Part shown: in pieces, positions 62,833-64,000 of the stretch | Layout of the letters: every line of letters begins with the position of its first letter | How positions within the stretch are numbered: position 1 is the stretch's first letter | Assembly: GCA_021405325.1 (NCBI GenBank) | Contig: QWII01000027.1 | Location: forward strand, 40,185 to 104,184 | DNA: 64,000 bases | Direction: 5' to 3' | Source: Caldilinea sp. CFX5 | GTDB taxonomy: Bacteria; Chloroflexota; Anaerolineae; Caldilineales; Caldilineaceae | Notes under the pieces: generated by a model | Database searches by the model: none | What the model was told of the DNA's origin: nothing | What the model saw: only the letters and a program-made list of their open reading frames with translations | Made by a program: the position numbers and the translations under genes

Positions 62833-63780
62833 ATGAGCACCGCACCTTCCCTCCCTCGCCGCCGCTTGGGCAAAACAGGGCTGGACATCCCCGCCATCCC
62901 CTTTGGCACGCAAGGCTTTGGCAACAACTTTGGCTTTGTCAGCGATGAGGCCGCCATCGCGCTGATCAAGCATGCCATCAGCCTGGGGGTCAACCACTTT
63001 GACTGCGCGCGTTGCTATGGCGACTCGCTGCGCAAACTGGGGCTGGCGCTGAAAGAGATCCCCCGTGCCGATGTCATCATCACGGGCCGGCTCTGTTGCC
63101 ATTCAGCGGCCAAATGGGGCTTCTATGGCGAAGGCACGCCCGACTACTCTGCCGAACGGGTCATCGCCGATGTGGAAGACCAACTGACCATCCTCAACAC
63201 CGACTATTTTGACGGCATGTTGATCCACGATCCGCTTGCCATGGCGCCGACGCTGGCCAAGGGTGGCACGCTCGACGGCTTGTTGCAACTCAAGGCGCGT
63301 GGGCTGGTGCGCAATGTCGGCTATGGGATGCGCCAACATGACTTTCACCTGCAAGCGCTGGCGACCGGCGATGTCGATTTTCTGCTCTGCTTTAACAACT
63401 ACAACTTGATCCGCCAATCAGCAGCCACCGAATTGCTGCCGGCGGCGACAGCTGCGGGTGTCGGCGTAATGAATGGCTGGTCGATTTTGCGCGGTCTGCT
63501 GACGGGGATCGATATTGAGGCGGCGCGCGCCAAAGGTCGCTACAAGAACGATCAAGACGCCGAAGCTGCCAAGACGATTCGCCAGTGGTGCATCGGCGAA
63601 AAGATCAACCTGTTGCAACTGGCGCTCCAATTCTGTCTGCGCGAAGGGCGCATTCACGCCAACCCGCTCGGCAATCTCAACGTCGAACAACTGGAAGCCA
63701 ACATCTGGGCCGCCAGCACGCCGCTACCGGATGAAGTTTGGGCGCGCTTTACGGCGCGCTTCGGTGTGACGGTTGCGTAA
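62833..63780 (+). CDS. Aldo/keto reductase family protein
   Basis: 315 residues. AKR features: FGTQGFGNNFG, a GVNHFDCARCYGDSLRKLGLAL motif with catalytic Asp and Tyr, VRNVGYGMRQHD, and WSILRGLLTGID. The catalytic Lys appears to be missing or shifted, as ITGRLCCHSAA replaces the usual strand with K, so activity is uncertain. It is the last complete gene here. It may reduce or oxidise a sugar aldehyde in the same pathway. Confidence 0.85.
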   Translation: MSTAPSLPRRRLGKTGLDIPAIPFGTQGFGNNFGFVSDEAAIALIKHAISLGVNHFDCARCYGDSLRKLGLALKEIPRADVIITGRLCCHSAAKWGFYGEGTPDYSAERVIADVEDQLTILNTDYFDGMLIHDPLAMAPTLAKGGTLDGLLQLKARGLVRNVGYGMRQHDFHLQALATGDVDFLLCFNNYNLIRQSAATELLPAATAAGVGVMNGWSILRGLLTGIDIEAARAKGRYKNDQDAEAAKTIRQWCIGEKINLLQLALQFCLREGRIHANPLGNLNVEQLEANIWAASTPLPDEVWARFTARFGVTVA

Positions 63781-63817
63781 AAGTATTTTTGTCGCCCTGG
63801 CACAGTTTTCGGTAGCT

Positions 63818-63892
63818 GTAGGGGCACGAGGCGCGGCGGCAGCAACACACAGATGAACCAACACCCTTACCCGCCGCGCCTCGTGCCCCTAC
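63818..63892. repeat. 22-base perfect inverted repeat after the AKR gene
   Basis: Arms 63818-63839 and 63871-63892 with a 31-base loop. The arm GTAGGGGCACGAGGCGCGG is of a type widespread in bacterial intergenic regions. Downstream of the AKR stop by 37 bases. Confidence 0.85.
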
Positions 63893-63954
63893 GATTTTCC
63901 CTACTATACTCAAATCAGAATGAAAACCGGAATTTTTGGGGGAAGTGTGTTAAA

Positions 63955-64000
63955 ATGAATCGCAAAGTCAGAGAAGCCACGGAAAGCCGAGGGAAGAACG
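63955..64000 (+). CDS. Possible start of the next gene (cut by window edge)
   Basis: An ATG at 63955 opens a frame MNRKVREATESRGKN to the end of the window, with a purine-rich stretch (GGGGGAAG) about 9 bases upstream. Too short to identify. Confidence 0.25.
   Translation, partial: MNRKVREATESRGKN

Overview
The window looks like chromosomal DNA from a Chloroflexota bacterium, most likely an Anaerolineae or Caldilinea-like lineage. The evidence is indirect. It has moderately GC-rich coding sequence, many Gram-positive-style AGGAGG ribosome sites, LacI/MarR-type operators, lipoproteins with short lipobox signals, a giant secreted amylopullulanase ending in a YLPVVVK-type tail, and the mix of DUF1257/DUF2997, DUF3179, DUF6295-like and Rpn-like families. 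I saw no rRNA, tRNA, CRISPR array, prophage or intact insertion sequence.

Layout. Positions 1-6.4 kb (minus strand) hold a peptide/nickel-type ABC importer operon: binding protein, two permeases and two ATPases, the last cut by the window edge. It has a near-consensus promoter and an unusually long leader. 6.6-9.7 kb holds an SDR dehydrogenase, an Ldh-family dehydrogenase and a creatininase-family hydrolase. 10.0-10.7 kb is a VapBC-like toxin-antitoxin pair. 10.8-18.1 kb is one 2,423-residue amylopullulanase gene with two GH13 catalytic domains, preceded by a LacI-type operator. 18.4-19.5 kb is an Rpn/PD-(D/E)XK-like protein. 19.6-24.1 kb is a glycolate oxidase locus (glcD, glcE, glcF) with a BrnT/BrnA toxin-antitoxin pair between glcD and glcE. 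24.2-25.7 kb is a compact DUF1257/DUF2997/degenerate metallo-beta-lactamase-like cluster.

26-35 kb is mixed: DUF3179 lipoprotein, membrane protein, dienelactone hydrolase, EamA exporter, MFS transporter, and a divergent MarR/flavin monooxygenase pair with a clear operator. 36-42 kb is a minus-strand operon of three antibiotic-kinase-like phosphotransferases, a GNAT, a threonine dehydratase-like enzyme and a terpene-cyclase-fold protein. 42-51 kb has an amidohydrolase, a DUF2325-like protein, a Clp_N-M50 protease fusion, a frameshifted gene, a GH2 glycosidase and two small exported or structural proteins. 51.8-56.0 kb and 60.6-63.8 kb hold sugar and sugar-acid catabolic enzymes: Gfo/Idh/MocA, TIM-barrel isomerase, D-threonine aldolase-like, mannonate dehydratase-like, SDR, galactonate-dehydratase-like and aldo/keto reductase. 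Between these lie a Ca2+-type P-ATPase and a candidate Phd-like/large-PIN toxin-antitoxin pair.

The genes fit a heterotroph that degrades polysaccharides outside the cell and imports and oxidises sugar acids and peptides. The most unusual aspect is the non-coding DNA. Most intergenic gaps above about 100 bases contain a long, often perfect inverted repeat. Several belong to a REP-like family whose stems vary with compensating changes around a constant GTC-ACG-GAC core. One is a 70-base palindrome with no loop, one sits inside a MITE flanked by TA, and two loci have 8-base-periodic arrays that begin inside the stop codon of the preceding gene. All coordinates were read by eye from the sequence; no search or folding program was run.
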